This document shows, in pieces, positions 7,965 to 15,107 of a stretch of 16,848 bases of DNA. A model generated the notes under the pieces. It was not told where the DNA came from and ran no database searches. It worked only from the letters and a program-made list of their open reading frames with translations. Numbering within the stretch: position 1 is the stretch's first letter; every line of letters starts with the position of its first letter. The stretch covers positions 1-16,848 of the forward strand of contig JAKSSQ010000011.1 in assembly GCA_024403005.1 (NCBI GenBank), written 5' to 3'. The stretch comes from Clostridia bacterium (lineage in GTDB: Bacteria > Bacillota > Clostridia > Peptostreptococcales > Anaerovoracaceae). The position numbers were made by a program, and so were the translations under genes.

Positions 7965-7969
7965 ACTTT

Positions 7970-9340
7970 ATGTTCAAAAAATTTACTAATGGCTGTGTAA
8001 ACGTCATTAACAGATGGCTTCCGGATCCGTTCCTGTTCGCTATCATCCTGAGCATCGTTGTTTACATCTTCGCAATGCTCGGAACACACCAGGGTCCCGT
8101 TACAATGCTCCAGTCCTGGGGTAATGCATCCGGATTCTGGAATCTGCTGGCTTTCTCCATGCAGATGGCTCTCGTACTCGTACTTGGTTCCGCTATGGCT
8201 TCCGCTCCGGTCTTCAAGAACTTCCTTGCTAAGATCGCTGCAACAGCTAAGGACAAGAAGAGCGCAATCGTTATCACAACATTCGTTTCCGTTATCTGCT
8301 GCTGGCTGAACTGGGGCTTCGGTCTTATCGCTGGCGCTCTCCTCGCTAAGGAAATGGCAAAGAGAATCAGAGACGTAGACTACAGACTGCTCATCGCTTC
8401 CGCTTACTCCGGTTTCGTAATCTGGCATGCAGGCCTCTCCGGCTCCATTCCTCTTACAATCTCCGGCGGCTACACAATCGGCGAAGCTACATACCAGGCT
8501 GGCACAAACGAAACAATCTTCCACCCCATGAACCTCATCATGTGCGGAATCGTTCTCGTTGCAATGCCTTTCGTTAACTGGGCTATGCATCCCGATGCAG
8601 CTAACACAATCACAGTAGATCCCGCTCTGCTCGAAGACAACAAGGATAAGGTTTATGAAATCAAGACTCCTGCTGACAAGCTCGAACACAGCAAGATTCT
8701 GTGGGCTATCACAGTAATCGCAGGTCTCCTCTGGGTAGTTCTCTACTTCACGCGCATCGTTGCTACAAAAGGCGCAGCTGCAATCCCCAACGCTCTCAAC
8801 CTGAACGTTGTAAACTTCATCTTCCTGTTCCTCGGCCTGCTCATGCACGGCGACATCAGAAGATATGTAGACGCAATCGGCGAAGCTGCTTCCGGCGCTG
8901 CTGGAATCATCCTCCAGTTCCCGTTCTATGCTGGTATCATGGGCATGATGGTAGCTGCAAATGCTGACGGCGTTTCCCTCGCAGGAATCATCTCCGACTT
9001 CTTCGTAAGCATCTCCACATCCACAACATTCCCCCTCTGGACATTCCTCTCCGCAGGCGTTGTAAACTTCTTCGTTCCTTCCGGCGGTGGCCAGTGGGCA
9101 GTTCAGGGTCCGATCGTAATGCCCGCAGCTGCAAAGATGGGTATCGAACCCGGTCGTGCAGGTATGGCTATTGCTTGGGGTGACCAGTGGACTAACATGA
9201 TTCAGCCGTTCTGGGCTCTTCCCGCTCTGGGCGTTGCAGGACTTTCCGCTAAGGACATCATGGGCTTCCTCGTAGTAGTTCTGATCTTCACAGGCATCGT
9301 TGCTTGCGGCGGCTTCCTCGCATGGGCTGCATTCTTCTAA
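7970..9340 (+). CDS. atoE: Short-chain fatty acid transporter, AtoE family
   Basis: A 456-residue inner-membrane transporter with about ten to twelve hydrophobic segments, close in size to E. coli AtoE (440). It resembles the family that moves short-chain fatty acids such as acetoacetate and butyrate. Signature segments are visible: A-Y-S-G-F-V-I-W-H-A-G-L-S-G near residues 142-155, the loop P-S-G-G-G-Q-W-A-V-Q-G-P near 366-377, and W-G-D-Q-W-T-N-M-I-Q-P-F-W-A-L-P near 397-412. The N-terminus (M-F-K-K-F) fits the chosen start at 7970. It is a single-gene unit with its own promoter, long leader and terminator. Codon use is strikingly narrow: threonine is almost always ACA, isoleucine mostly ATC, serine mostly TCC, which suggests high expression. 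In a fermenter it could export butyrate-type end products or import fatty acids; direction is not evident from sequence. Confidence 0.93.
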   Translation: MFKKFTNGCVNVINRWLPDPFLFAIILSIVVYIFAMLGTHQGPVTMLQSWGNASGFWNLLAFSMQMALVLVLGSAMASAPVFKNFLAKIAATAKDKKSAIVITTFVSVICCWLNWGFGLIAGALLAKEMAKRIRDVDYRLLIASAYSGFVIWHAGLSGSIPLTISGGYTIGEATYQAGTNETIFHPMNLIMCGIVLVAMPFVNWAMHPDAANTITVDPALLEDNKDKVYEIKTPADKLEHSKILWAITVIAGLLWVVLYFTRIVATKGAAAIPNALNLNVVNFIFLFLGLLMHGDIRRYVDAIGEAASGAAGIILQFPFYAGIMGMMVAANADGVSLAGIISDFFVSISTSTTFPLWTFLSAGVVNFFVPSGGGQWAVQGPIVMPAAAKMGIEPGRAGMAIAWGDQWTNMIQPFWALPALGVAGLSAKDIMGFLVVVLIFTGIVACGGFLAWAAFF

Positions 9341-9376
9341 ACTAAACTTTAGTTGAATCCAATCACACCAAAAATC

Positions 9377-9403
9377 ATCCCGGTCTTCGGACCGGGATTT
9401 TTT
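9377..9403 (+). terminator. Intrinsic terminator of atoE
   Basis: A perfect 9-bp stem, ATCCCGGTC (9377-9385) with GACCGGGAT (9390-9398), closes a stable UUCG tetraloop and runs directly into a T-run ending at 9403. It begins 37 bp after the atoE stop codon. Confidence 0.95.
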
Positions 9404-9432
9404 GTTGACTTAATTGCTATTGAATAGTGCTG

Positions 9433-9469
9433 CTGCATTCTGCAAATGCTCAGCATATGCAGGATGCAG
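9433..9469. repeat. Near-perfect 37-bp palindrome between convergent genes
   Basis: An 18-nt arm (9433-9450) and its partner (9452-9469) pair with one G-T wobble and one A-A mismatch around a single central base. There is no T-run on either side, so it is not a normal terminator. It lies between the terminators of atoE and of the six-gene operon. It may be a REP-like element, a protein-binding site or an RNA-processing hairpin. Confidence 0.7.
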
Positions 9470-9490
9470 GTAATTCATGCGCAAATATAT

Positions 9491-9521
9491 AAAAACCCCC
9501 TGCAGTGCAGACTGCAGGGGG
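9491..9521 (-). terminator. Intrinsic terminator of the six-gene operon
   Basis: A perfect 11-bp stem, CCCCCTGCAGT (9496-9506) with ACTGCAGGGGG (9511-9521), has a 4-nt loop. Read on the - strand it is followed by TTTTT then AT-rich sequence. It begins about 30 bp after the permease stop codon. Confidence 0.9.
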
Positions 9522-9550
9522 TGTATTGCTTTTGATTGGATTCAAACCGT

Positions 9551-10441
9551 TTATTTTTTAAACGTTGTAATAATAGCAACCAGCATAACGGTTAAGAGCA
9601 GCACGTTCAGGACCATAGCAGGCAGGGATATCATTACCATGCAGCCTGCAATTGCGGCTGCTGTGCCGGCAGTTGTAGCTGCCAGAGCGGTCTTTTTGTG
9701 GTACATTCCGCTGCGGAAGAAGCGGATTGCTGCGCCTACCGGTGTAATTCCGCACATTACCAGAGTGAGGGTTAATGTGCACATGGGTGAAAGGCCCATC
9801 AGAAGAAAAGCAGCGGTTAAGGTCGGTTTGCAGGGAACGCCCAGCATGTTGAGCATGCCGCAGGCCAGGCTCAGAAGCCCTGCTGCTATGAGCATTGCGC
9901 CGCTGAAGCCGGTCTTCGTTCCGGATACTCCGGAAGAAACCACCATCTTAAGGATTAGCGCGCCCATGGAAAATATGAGGGCAAAGCCCAGAATCTTCTT
10001 AATAACTTTGCCGTCCATGCCTACGACGAACTTGCCGCCGATTAAAGCTCCGACCAGCATGCCGCCTGCGCAGAGCACAAGGGTTGCAGTGTCGATGGCC
10101 TGGGCATTCTGCAGATAGGTGTAAGCCATAACCGTTCCGGGAACGAGGCAGGAAACCAGCAGAGTTCCGGGAAGCCTGGAAGTATCTGCGGATTTAAAGC
10201 GGTTGAACATGATTGTGTTCAGCACGAAATCCGAAAGTCCCATGGTTGCGATAAAGAAGATTACAGCTTCTGTAACCATCATTACGCCGAGGCTCTTGCC
10301 GCTTTCCTTTTCCTTTCTGCAAATGGGGATTAACTTCCACAGCAGCACTGCCGTCCAGGCAGCACCGCAGATTAAAAATATGTAGCCTATTATAGTTTGC
10401 ATAGTAATATTGGTATTAAACTGCAGGAAAACGCTGTGCAA
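9551..10441 (-). CDS. TauE/SafE-like (TSUP family) membrane permease
   Basis: A hydrophobic protein of 296 residues with about eight to nine membrane segments, resembling the TSUP (TauE/SafE/YfcA) family that exports sulfite, sulfonates or other organic anions. Two repeated halves are suggested: a basic cytosolic loop C-R-K-E-K-E-S-G-K near residues 40-50 followed by F-F-I-A-T-M-G-L-S-D, and a second-half segment L-A-C-G-M-L-N-M-L-G-V-P near 203-215. The start is uncertain. The frame opens at TTG 10441, which has AGGA 8 nt upstream and leaves a 17-bp gap to the mutase gene. An internal ATG at 10402 starts nearer the first membrane helix but has no visible ribosome binding site. It is the last gene of the operon, so it may export a product or waste anion of the pathway. 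Substrate unknown. Confidence 0.75.
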   Translation of the reverse strand: MHSVFLQFNTNITMQTIIGYIFLICGAAWTAVLLWKLIPICRKEKESGKSLGVMMVTEAVIFFIATMGLSDFVLNTIMFNRFKSADTSRLPGTLLVSCLVPGTVMAYTYLQNAQAIDTATLVLCAGGMLVGALIGGKFVVGMDGKVIKKILGFALIFSMGALILKMVVSSGVSGTKTGFSGAMLIAAGLLSLACGMLNMLGVPCKPTLTAAFLLMGLSPMCTLTLTLVMCGITPVGAAIRFFRSGMYHKKTALAATTAGTAAAIAGCMVMISLPAMVLNVLLLTVMLVAIITTFKK

Positions 10442-10458
10442 ATTGCTTTTCCTGCTTT

Positions 10459-12009
10459 CTATTTTTCGAGGGAAGAGATGTCCAGCTTATCGTGCAGCTT
10501 AAGGAGTGCAGAAGCTTTTGCTGCGATTTCTGCCACACCGCCGGCCTTGTTGCTTTCGATGTTTAAAGGCATGAGCGGATCGTGGAGGGATTTGCGGAGA
10601 AGGAACCAGCCGTCGCCGTTTTCCGCATCGCAGTTTACGCGGATGCCTTCGTAGTTGGGTTCTTCGAGGGACATGCCGCAGCAGATGCCTTCGCCCTTTT
10701 CAATCTTAGCTGTTAAATCTGCCAGAACGGAATCTGCATAGTCCGCAAAGTCTTCTGCGAGAACAGGCAGTCTGAATTCTTTAGCTTCCATGGGTTCAGC
10801 CAGGTCTGCGATAAGGCTTTCGACAGCTTTGCCTTCCTTCCTGAGCTGGGCAGCCTTTACGACTATCTTTGTCGCAAGATATGCACCGTCGTCCAGGAAG
10901 TAGTTTTCCTTTAATGCTGCGTGGCCGGAAGTTTCGATGGCCAGGGGGCAGTATTCGCCGGCTGCATTGAGCTCAATTCCCTTGTTTATAACGTTCTTGT
11001 AGCCTCTCTTAAAGCGCAGGTGCTTATAGCCCTTTGCTGCGAGGAATTCCGCGAGCTGAGTGCTTGTAATGGAGTCCGTAACGATGGTGCCCTTTTCGCC
11101 TGCCGGGCCTTCCTGGCACATTAAAGCGGCCAGAGCTACGATGCCGTTGCGGTTTATTTCCTTGCCGTCGGAGCCTGCTACAGCCATTCTGTCTACGTCT
11201 GTATCGAAGATTATTCCCAGGTCTGCGCCGCATTCCTTAACGCGTGCAGAGAAGGATTCCATGGCCTTTTTGTCTTCCGGGTTGGGGGCGTGGTTGGGGA
11301 AAGTGCCGTCCGGTTCGAGGAACTGTGACCCACTCACATCTGCACCGAGAGGAGCGAGAACTTCGCTTGCGTAGAATCCGCCGGCTCCGTTGCCAGCGTC
11401 TACGACAATCTTAAGTCCTGCCAGAGGCTTATCTTCCGGTTTAAGGCCTAAATCTGCCGAAATAAGCGATTTTAAATGTCTGCAGTAGATTTCCATCAAC
11501 GGAGTCTTTTCCGGAGCGCATTCGGCCGATTTTTCGCAGCTGCAATTTTCTGCGCCTTCGCATTCAGCTGCAGCCAGTTCGTCTGCAGAGGCGAGGATTG
11601 CCTTAATGTCGCCCTTGTCCAGGCCGCCCTTCTTCTTTTCGAAGAATTTAAGGCCGTTTCTGTCGCTGGGCAGATGGCTTGCCGTGAGCATTACTGCACC
11701 GTCGCAGTCCGTTTCGGGAAATACGCAGGACATGAACATTGCAGGTGTGGAAGCCATGCCGGCATCCATAGCCTTAACGCCCTTGGCAGCAAATGCGCCG
11801 AGCACTGCTTCTGCCAGCGCGGGGCCTGTAATTCTGGAATCGCGGCCTACCGCAATCTTAAGCTCGCAGATTTCCTTACCGCAGCTTTCAGCAAGCCAGC
11901 CGGCAAAGGCAGCTGCAATATGCGCTGCGCCCTTTTCTGTAAGATTTGTCTTTTCTCCGAGAGCGATGCCTCTTACATCGCTTCCGTTCTGAAGTTCTTT
12001 ATAGCTCAT
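10459..12009 (-). CDS. Phosphoglucomutase/phosphomannomutase family protein, divergent TASHLP type
   Basis: A 516-residue alpha-D-phosphohexomutase, longer than the usual 450-460. It would move a phosphate between C1 and C6 (or C5) of a sugar. The phosphoserine loop is T-A-S-H-L-P with Ser111, instead of the common T-A-S-H-N-P. The metal loop is D-T-D-V-D-R at 269-274 (common form D-G-D-A-D-R), and the sugar loop E-T-S-G-H at 359-363 replaces G-E-M-S-G-H. The C-terminal phosphate loop, usually R-x-S-G-T-E-P, is R-K-S-L-H-D-P. An insert at about 141-169 is rich in Ala, Glu and Cys, with Cys150, 156, 158 and 164. The catalytic core is intact, so it is probably active, but the altered loops mean its substrate should not be assumed to be glucose or mannose phosphate. 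GAGGA precedes ATG 12009; the kinase gene ends 13 bp upstream. Confidence 0.85.
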   Translation of the reverse strand: MSYKELQNGSDVRGIALGEKTNLTEKGAAHIAAAFAGWLAESCGKEICELKIAVGRDSRITGPALAEAVLGAFAAKGVKAMDAGMASTPAMFMSCVFPETDCDGAVMLTASHLPSDRNGLKFFEKKKGGLDKGDIKAILASADELAAAECEGAENCSCEKSAECAPEKTPLMEIYCRHLKSLISADLGLKPEDKPLAGLKIVVDAGNGAGGFYASEVLAPLGADVSGSQFLEPDGTFPNHAPNPEDKKAMESFSARVKECGADLGIIFDTDVDRMAVAGSDGKEINRNGIVALAALMCQEGPAGEKGTIVTDSITSTQLAEFLAAKGYKHLRFKRGYKNVINKGIELNAAGEYCPLAIETSGHAALKENYFLDDGAYLATKIVVKAAQLRKEGKAVESLIADLAEPMEAKEFRLPVLAEDFADYADSVLADLTAKIEKGEGICCGMSLEEPNYEGIRVNCDAENGDGWFLLRKSLHDPLMPLNIESNKAGGVAEIAAKASALLKLHDKLDISSLEK

Positions 12010-12022
12010 AAACGTCCTCGCA

Positions 12023-12949
12023 TTAGCGCTGGTTTAAAATTTCTTCTACTTCGGCTCTGTTCTTCATGCCGGCTGCGCCTACGTACTTAACTGCAACAGC
12101 TCCGCAGGCGTTTGCCAGAGCGGCGCATTCAACTTCGGATTTTCCTTCCAGAAGGCCGGCCATAAAGCCTGCCATAAAATTGTCTCCGGCACCGGTTGTA
12201 TCCACCATGTCTACTGTGTAGCCGGGCACGACAATTGGGTCACAGCCTTTTTTATAAAGTCTGCAGCCGTCCTTGCCCATCTTGAGCACAACACACCCAG
12301 TGCCAAGAGCCAGCAGCTTTTCCGCAATCTTATCCGCTTTCTTTTCGCCTGTAAGGAAATATCCTTCGTCTTCGTTGGGGAAGATGTAGTCGGTGTAGGG
12401 CAGGAAGCTTGCGAGCCCTTCTGCTTCGTCGTAGCAGGAGCCGTGCATTATGTCTACGCAGGTCTTAAGGCCCTTTTCCTTTGCTGTGGCCAGGACGTCT
12501 TTAAGGCTTTCCGTAAGCTTAATGTCGCCGAAAGCGCTGCCGATACCGATAACTCCGGCATCGTCCATGAGCTCCATGGGCACGCAGTCTCCGGAAATCT
12601 CGATGTCTGCACCTTTATTGAATATGAAGTTTCTGTTTCCGTCTCTGTGGACGCACACCAGCGTAAGGGATGTGGGCAGCTGGTCGTGGAACTTAATGTA
12701 GTCCGTGTTGAGCCCTGCCTGCTTTGCGCTTCCCACGAGGAAGTCGCCCATGATGTCCTTGCCGAGCATGGTAAGGAGCACCGTCTCGTGACCCAATTTG
12801 GAAAGGGCCACAGCTTGGTTCATTGCGTCTCCGCCTGTGCTGTAAGTGAACTTTTCCACGCACACGTTTTCCCGCTTAAAATCGTCGGGTTCGATGTCCG
12901 GAACCATAATATCGCAGCAGGCTATGCCGTAGCACAATGCTTTTTTCAT
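12023..12949 (-). CDS. PfkB family sugar or nucleoside kinase
   Basis: A 308-residue ribokinase-fold kinase, typical in length. It transfers the ATP gamma-phosphate to a hydroxyl of a sugar, sugar phosphate or nucleoside. The N-terminal substrate motif has Gly39-Gly40 in S-T-G-G-D-A-M-N-Q-A. The N-x-x-E metal motif is Asn192-Glu195 in P-N-E-D-E. The C-terminal signature D-T-T-G-A-G-D at 250-256 contains the catalytic base Asp256 and the anion hole. The substrate cannot be read. The direct neighbour is a class II aldolase, as in IolC/IolJ-type or tagatose-phosphate-type kinase-aldolase pairs, so it likely phosphorylates the sugar that the aldolase later cleaves; this is inference. A strong GGAGG lies 5 nt before ATG 12949, and the aldolase stop is 13 bp upstream. 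Confidence 0.92.
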   Translation of the reverse strand: MKKALCYGIACCDIMVPDIEPDDFKRENVCVEKFTYSTGGDAMNQAVALSKLGHETVLLTMLGKDIMGDFLVGSAKQAGLNTDYIKFHDQLPTSLTLVCVHRDGNRNFIFNKGADIEISGDCVPMELMDDAGVIGIGSAFGDIKLTESLKDVLATAKEKGLKTCVDIMHGSCYDEAEGLASFLPYTDYIFPNEDEGYFLTGEKKADKIAEKLLALGTGCVVLKMGKDGCRLYKKGCDPIVVPGYTVDMVDTTGAGDNFMAGFMAGLLEGKSEVECAALANACGAVAVKYVGAAGMKNRAEVEEILNQR

Positions 12950-12962
12950 GAAAACCTCCGGT

Positions 12963-13802
12963 TTACTTGCCTTTGCCTTCGCTTCCGAAGAGCTTCATCT
13001 TGTCCAGAGCAACTTCCTTTACTGCTTCGCAGTGGTGCTTGCTCATGGTGTGGTAGCTCTTTTCGCCGGCTTCCATGTCTGCCTTAACTACCTTGATTGC
13101 GTTCAGCAGCATGTCGGTGTGGATGTTGATCTTTGTGATGCCTCTGCGGCAGCATTCGCGGATATCTTCTTCGGGAATACCGGAAGCTCCGTGGAGTACG
13201 AGCGGCACGGAAACTGCGCTTCTTACTGCATCCAGAACTTCGTAGTTGATCTTGGGTTCACGGGTGTAAACGCCGTGCTGGTTACCGATGGCAACTGCCA
13301 GGAAGTCGATTCCTGTGCGTTCTACGAATTCCTTAGCGAGGGACGGATCTGTGTATCCGTAGTTTTCCAGAGTATATTCGCCTTCGTCGCCTACGTGGCC
13401 AAGTTCTGCTTCTACAGGGATGCCCAGGGGGTGACAGTAATCAACAACCTTCTTAACCAGAGCTACGTTTTCTTCGAAGGGCTTGCTGGAAGCGTCGATC
13501 ATGATTGCGTTGCAGCCGCATTCTACTGCGTGCACGCATTCTTCGTAGCTTGTGCCGTGGTCGTAGTGGATTACTACGGGGTAAGGGCTTTCTTCTGCGT
13601 AGGAGATCATCGCCTTAGCGTAGTGCTTAAGCGGGGAATACTTTTCGAAGGGAGGGCTGTATGCCAGAATTACGGGCGCTTCGCACTGTGCCTGTGCTTC
13701 CATAACGCCTTTCAGCAGTTCTGTGTTAAATACGTCGAAGTTGCCTACGCCGTATCCTTCTTCCTTTGCTTTTTCAAGCATGTCTTTCATGTTTACCAGC
13801 AT
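12963..13802 (-). CDS. Class II (zinc-dependent) fructose-bisphosphate aldolase family protein
   Basis: A 279-residue TIM-barrel aldolase of the FbaA/KbaY/GatY/IolJ group, which cleaves ketose phosphates to dihydroxyacetone phosphate and an aldehyde. The catalytic Asp81 and zinc ligand His82 are in H-Y-D-H-G-T-S. Glu133 lies in E-A-E-L-G-H-V-G. Zinc ligands His176 (G-N-Q-H-G) and His204 (L-H-G-A-S-G) are present, and K-I-N-I-H-T-D near 224-230 matches the phosphate-binding K-V-N-x-x-T-E region. All core residues are kept, so it should be active. The short length resembles KbaY/GatY/IolJ more than long FbaA forms. Local differences such as G-N-Q-H-G and I-H-T-D suggest a substrate other than fructose-1,6-bisphosphate. 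Only 1 bp separates it from the amidohydrolase stop codon, and its AAAGGAG lies within that gene, implying coupled translation. Confidence 0.92.
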   Translation of the reverse strand: MLVNMKDMLEKAKEEGYGVGNFDVFNTELLKGVMEAQAQCEAPVILAYSPPFEKYSPLKHYAKAMISYAEESPYPVVIHYDHGTSYEECVHAVECGCNAIMIDASSKPFEENVALVKKVVDYCHPLGIPVEAELGHVGDEGEYTLENYGYTDPSLAKEFVERTGIDFLAVAIGNQHGVYTREPKINYEVLDAVRSAVSVPLVLHGASGIPEEDIRECCRRGITKINIHTDMLLNAIKVVKADMEAGEKSYHTMSKHHCEAVKEVALDKMKLFGSEGKGK

Positions 13803-13803
13803 A

Positions 13804-15093
13804 CTAGAGCTCCTTTAAAATTCTTTCCTTGCAGCTGTTTACGTCTGCAATAGCTTTTTCTATATCTATTGTCAGGTATTCGCCGTCCTTGTAGAGAACC
13901 TTGCCGTCGCACATGGTGAGGCAAATGTCGCTGCCGTTGGCGGAATAGATGACATTATTAGCGTGGTTATGTACGGGCTGCAGATGCGGTGCGTTCATGT
14001 CGAGCACCGTAAGGTCTGCCTTAAAGCCTTCCTTAATTAAACCGCTGTCCGTTCTTCCCTGGGATACAAATCCGCCTCTTGTCATCATGCGGAGGATCTG
14101 TGCGGGTGAAAGGAATGCAGGGTCCATGGTGTTTACTTTCTGGCTTAATGCCAGGATTTTAGCGTCTTCCAGCATGTTAAGGCAGTTGTTGCTGGATACG
14201 CCGTCTGTGCCGAGGGCGATGTTAAGGCCCTTTTCCAGCATGGCGGGCAGGTCTACGATGCCGCTGGAGAGCTTGAGGTTGCTGATCGGGTTCAGCGCAG
14301 CGGTAGCACCCTTTTCCTTAATAATATCCATGTCGGAATGTGTTGCCCAGACGCAGTGGCCCAGAGTCGTTGGCACGTCCAGGATGCCGCAGTCAGCGAA
14401 GTATTCGATAACGGTTCTGCCGTTTCTTCTCTGCAGGCATTCTTCTGTTTCCAGTCTGGTTTCGTTGGCGTGGACGTGCATGTTCGTGCCCAGTTCCTTA
14501 GCCAGTTCTGCCATCTGTCTTACGATTTTTTCTGTGGAAGTGTATTCCGCATGCACGGAAAGATCCACCTTGATTCTGCCGTTTTCCGCACCCTGCCAGT
14601 CTCTTACGGAGTCCGTAATAATCTTGTATGCAGGGATGTCCTTAAGATTGCTGTCGTCGAAGCAGAGCACGGAGTTGCTCATGTTAATTTTTGCCCCGGA
14701 TTCTGCTGCGGCTCTGCCGACTCCATCGGGATAGTAGTACATATCCGTGGAAGATACTACGCCGAAACGGATGCTTTCGGCCATGGCAAGCAGAGTTCCC
14801 GCATATACGTCCTTCTCGCCCATCTTTGCTTCGAAGGGGAAGACCAGCTTGTTGAGCCAATCCTGAAGGTTCATGTTTTCGCCGTAGCCTCTTAAAAGAG
14901 TCATGGCGCTGTGGGAATGTGCATTGCAGAACGCAGGCATAAGCAGCTTGCCGCAGCCGTTATAAACAGAGCCGAAGTCTTCCTTCGGCTCTGCAGGACC
15001 TACGTAACTAATTTTATCGTCCTTAATGCCTACGTACATATTGTGCAGTGCATTAAAGTTTTCATCAAATATAGTTATGTTGGAAAAAAGCAT
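13804..15093 (-). CDS. Amidohydrolase, methylthioadenosine/S-adenosylhomocysteine deaminase-like
   Basis: A 429-residue cytosolic metal-dependent hydrolase of the TRZ/ATZ/MtaD class, with a composite beta-sandwich and TIM barrel. Members deaminate adenine nucleosides (methylthioadenosine, S-adenosylhomocysteine, 5'-deoxyadenosine, adenosine), and related enzymes act on guanine or triazines. Ligands visible: His59 and His61 in N-A-H-S-H-S-A-M-T-L-L-R-G-Y, His181 in S-V-H-A-E-Y-T, His208 and Glu211 in H-V-H-A-N-E-T, His246 in L-G-H-C-V-W, and Asp297 in L-G-T-D-G-V-S-S-N-N. This full set matches the MtaD/SAH deaminase pattern. The gene follows the M20 hydrolase by 14 bp, with AAGGA 7 nt before ATG 15093. 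In this operon it may feed a deaminated nucleoside into sugar salvage; this is inference. Substrate specificity is uncertain. Confidence 0.9.
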   Translation of the reverse strand: MLFSNITIFDENFNALHNMYVGIKDDKISYVGPAEPKEDFGSVYNGCGKLLMPAFCNAHSHSAMTLLRGYGENMNLQDWLNKLVFPFEAKMGEKDVYAGTLLAMAESIRFGVVSSTDMYYYPDGVGRAAAESGAKINMSNSVLCFDDSNLKDIPAYKIITDSVRDWQGAENGRIKVDLSVHAEYTSTEKIVRQMAELAKELGTNMHVHANETRLETEECLQRRNGRTVIEYFADCGILDVPTTLGHCVWATHSDMDIIKEKGATAALNPISNLKLSSGIVDLPAMLEKGLNIALGTDGVSSNNCLNMLEDAKILALSQKVNTMDPAFLSPAQILRMMTRGGFVSQGRTDSGLIKEGFKADLTVLDMNAPHLQPVHNHANNVIYSANGSDICLTMCDGKVLYKDGEYLTIDIEKAIADVNSCKERILKEL

Positions 15094-15107
15094 TTAAATG
15101 TCCTTTC

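Larger units (their letters stand above)
7612..7969. other. Divergent intergenic region between dnaE and atoE
   Basis: This stretch of about 360 bp carries regulatory sequence for both flanking genes and no convincing gene. On the - strand a weak extended -10-like site may serve dnaE. On the + strand a better promoter lies at 7803-7831. A long imperfect hairpin at 7869-7915 sits in the atoE leader. The segment 7681-7800 shows nothing I can assign. Confidence 0.6.

Noticed and set aside
7940..8848. 302-residue open frame antisense to atoE
   Set aside because: It is explained by the narrow codon use of atoE; it is Cys/Ser/Glu-rich with no recognisable domain or ribosome binding site.
12948..13853. 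301-residue + strand open frame antisense to the aldolase
   Set aside because: The aldolase on the other strand has every catalytic motif; this frame is a Phe/Val/Cys-rich shadow.
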